Shown in pieces: positions 6,260 through 6,776 of a DNA stretch of 6,776 nucleotides. The DNA lies in assembly GCA_947176975.1 (NCBI GenBank), contig CAMWSW010000047.1:1-6776 (forward strand), in the 5' to 3' direction. The DNA is from an uncultured Clostridia bacterium. Its GTDB lineage: Bacteria > Bacillota > Clostridia > Christensenellales > UBA3700. Numbering within the stretch: position 1 is the stretch's first letter; every line of letters starts with the position of its first letter. The notes below the pieces were generated by a model. That model was given only the letters and a program-made list of their open reading frames with translations, had not been told where the DNA came from and did no database searches. Made by a program: the position numbers and the translations under genes.

Positions 6260-6776
6260 ATCTCTCCTTGCAATCCGTCGGCGGGATTCACGCTCGTATC
6301 AGCGGGGCTTTCCGACGATATGTTTTGTTGTTTTTCTTTTTTACTTTGGCATACTCGCATTGCGATATAAGCTGTCGCCGTAACTGCAAATTCCATAAAG
6401 AATGCGACGTATCTCAACCAACTTGTCGCAAGCACGTAATTCGTCTTCAAGTTGCCAATGCCGAAGACTATAATGCAATATACTATTATTCCGCATATCA
6501 AAGCTACGAGAGCCTTATCTCCGAAGAAAAATTTAGCGCATTGTATCATTGCAAATAGCAGCAGAGAAAACTTGACGACGTACATTATCAGCCAACTTAA
6601 TACGGTGGGCAAATCCGCCGAGCCTATCATAAAGAATATCTTGTTGAGAGAGGACACGTTGAGAAATGCGTTGCCTATCAATTCACCCGCTTCGCCAAAG
6701 GTGCAGATAAATATAATCATAAGTCCTACGGTAAAGGCAAATGCGGCAACTATTGTCAAGGTTGTCCATATCGCGA
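6256..6776 (-). CDS. GerB-family germination permease subunit, C-terminal half (runs off the contig)
   Basis: The frame is open to the right edge with no start codon needed inside the window, so the N-terminal half is missing. The nearest start-like codon, TTG at 6757-6759, lies inside a membrane segment and is not a credible start. About 172 residues are visible (numbered from the first full codon, 6772-6774), with four hydrophobic segments at roughly 2-26, 55-80, 88-107 and 119-140, then a polar tail of about 30 residues rich in Lys, Gln and Ser. GerB proteins are ~365-residue APC-superfamily members with ten membrane segments. The order seen here (NKIFFMI, then a W..MYVVKFSLLLFA segment, then a K/F-rich short loop and two more helices) fits their last four. 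The 4-base overlap (ATGA, 6256-6259) with the GerC-like gene supports this. A GerA-subunit gene would be expected further right. The family call rests on pattern and neighbour, so other APC permeases are not fully excluded. Confidence 0.75.
   Translation of the reverse strand, partial: AIWTTLTIVAAFAFTVGLMIIFICTFGEAGELIGNAFLNVSSLNKIFFMIGSADLPTVLSWLIMYVVKFSLLLFAMIQCAKFFFGDKALVALICGIIVYCIIVFGIGNLKTNYVLATSWLRYVAFFMEFAVTATAYIAMRVCQSKKEKQQNISSESPADTSVNPADGLQGEI
6262..6269 (-). promoter_or_regulatory. Ribosome binding site of the GerC-like gene inside the GerB-like gene
   Basis: Read on the minus strand this is AAGGAGAG, followed by AT and then ATG at 6257-6259. It lies within the last codons of the upstream permease gene, so the downstream gene has its own strong initiation site in addition to the ATGA stop-start overlap. 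Confidence 0.8.

Noticed and set aside
5204..6776. A functional link between the amino-sugar genes and the germination receptor (for example germination in response to GlcNAc)
   Set aside because: The two units converge on a strong bidirectional terminator and share no promoter. Adjacency alone is not evidence for a common role.
1..6776. CRISPR arrays, tRNA or rRNA genes, riboswitches, insertion sequences, phage genes or a novel defence system
   Set aside because: No regularly spaced repeats, RNA-gene signatures, transposase or nuclease motifs were seen. All gaps between genes are under 200 bases and are explained by promoters and hairpins.

Overview
The window looks like one end of a metagenomic or draft contig from a spore-forming Firmicute of the class Clostridia. 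The evidence is: moderate-to-low GC coding DNA with AT-rich intergenic regions, perfect or near-perfect sigma-A promoters (TTGACA-17-TATAAT), strong GGAGG/GGTGA-type ribosome binding sites, a lipobox lipoprotein, and genes of a GerA-type spore germination receptor. The exact lineage cannot be fixed from the sequence; an uncultured gut clostridium is my best guess.

Layout, left to right. Positions 1-47 are not genomic: they match an Illumina Nextera i5/read-1 adapter with a few errors. The adapter cuts into the 3' end of a minus-strand kinase gene of the N-acetylhexosamine 1-kinase (NahK) type (about 49-1137). After a 132-base gap with two hairpins comes a second minus-strand gene (1270-2751), a secreted lipoprotein of a family I do not recognise. 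A 198-base AT-rich divergent promoter region (2752-2949) follows. It carries a promoter for each direction, a 20-base inverted repeat and other possible operator elements. To the right, nagA (2950-4113, GlcNAc-6-phosphate deacetylase) and a cytoplasmic alpha/beta-hydrolase of the HGGG/GDSAGG class (4133-5146) form a tight two-gene operon. It ends in a strong hairpin at 5154-5183 that can work in both directions. The last part is a minus-strand germination receptor operon: a GerC-like subunit (5204-6259) overlapped by four bases (ATGA) by the C-terminal half of a GerB-like membrane permease, which runs off the right end (6256 to 6776).

Functionally the left two thirds look like an amino-sugar locus. 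NagA converts GlcNAc-6-P to GlcN-6-P. The NahK-like kinase would make GlcNAc-1-P or GalNAc-1-P. The esterase-like hydrolase may remove an acyl group from a sugar or related substrate. The lipoprotein is exported and anchored on the outer face of the membrane, with an unknown role. No sugar transporter, PTS, glycosidase or regulator is present in the window. The germination genes on the right are separated from this locus by the bidirectional terminator and are probably an independent unit.

I found no RNA genes, CRISPR array, insertion sequence, phage gene or clearly new multi-gene system. The items most worth a second look are the adapter chimera at the left end, the unrecognised lipoprotein, the nagA-hydrolase pairing and the missing lipobox in the GerC-like protein.
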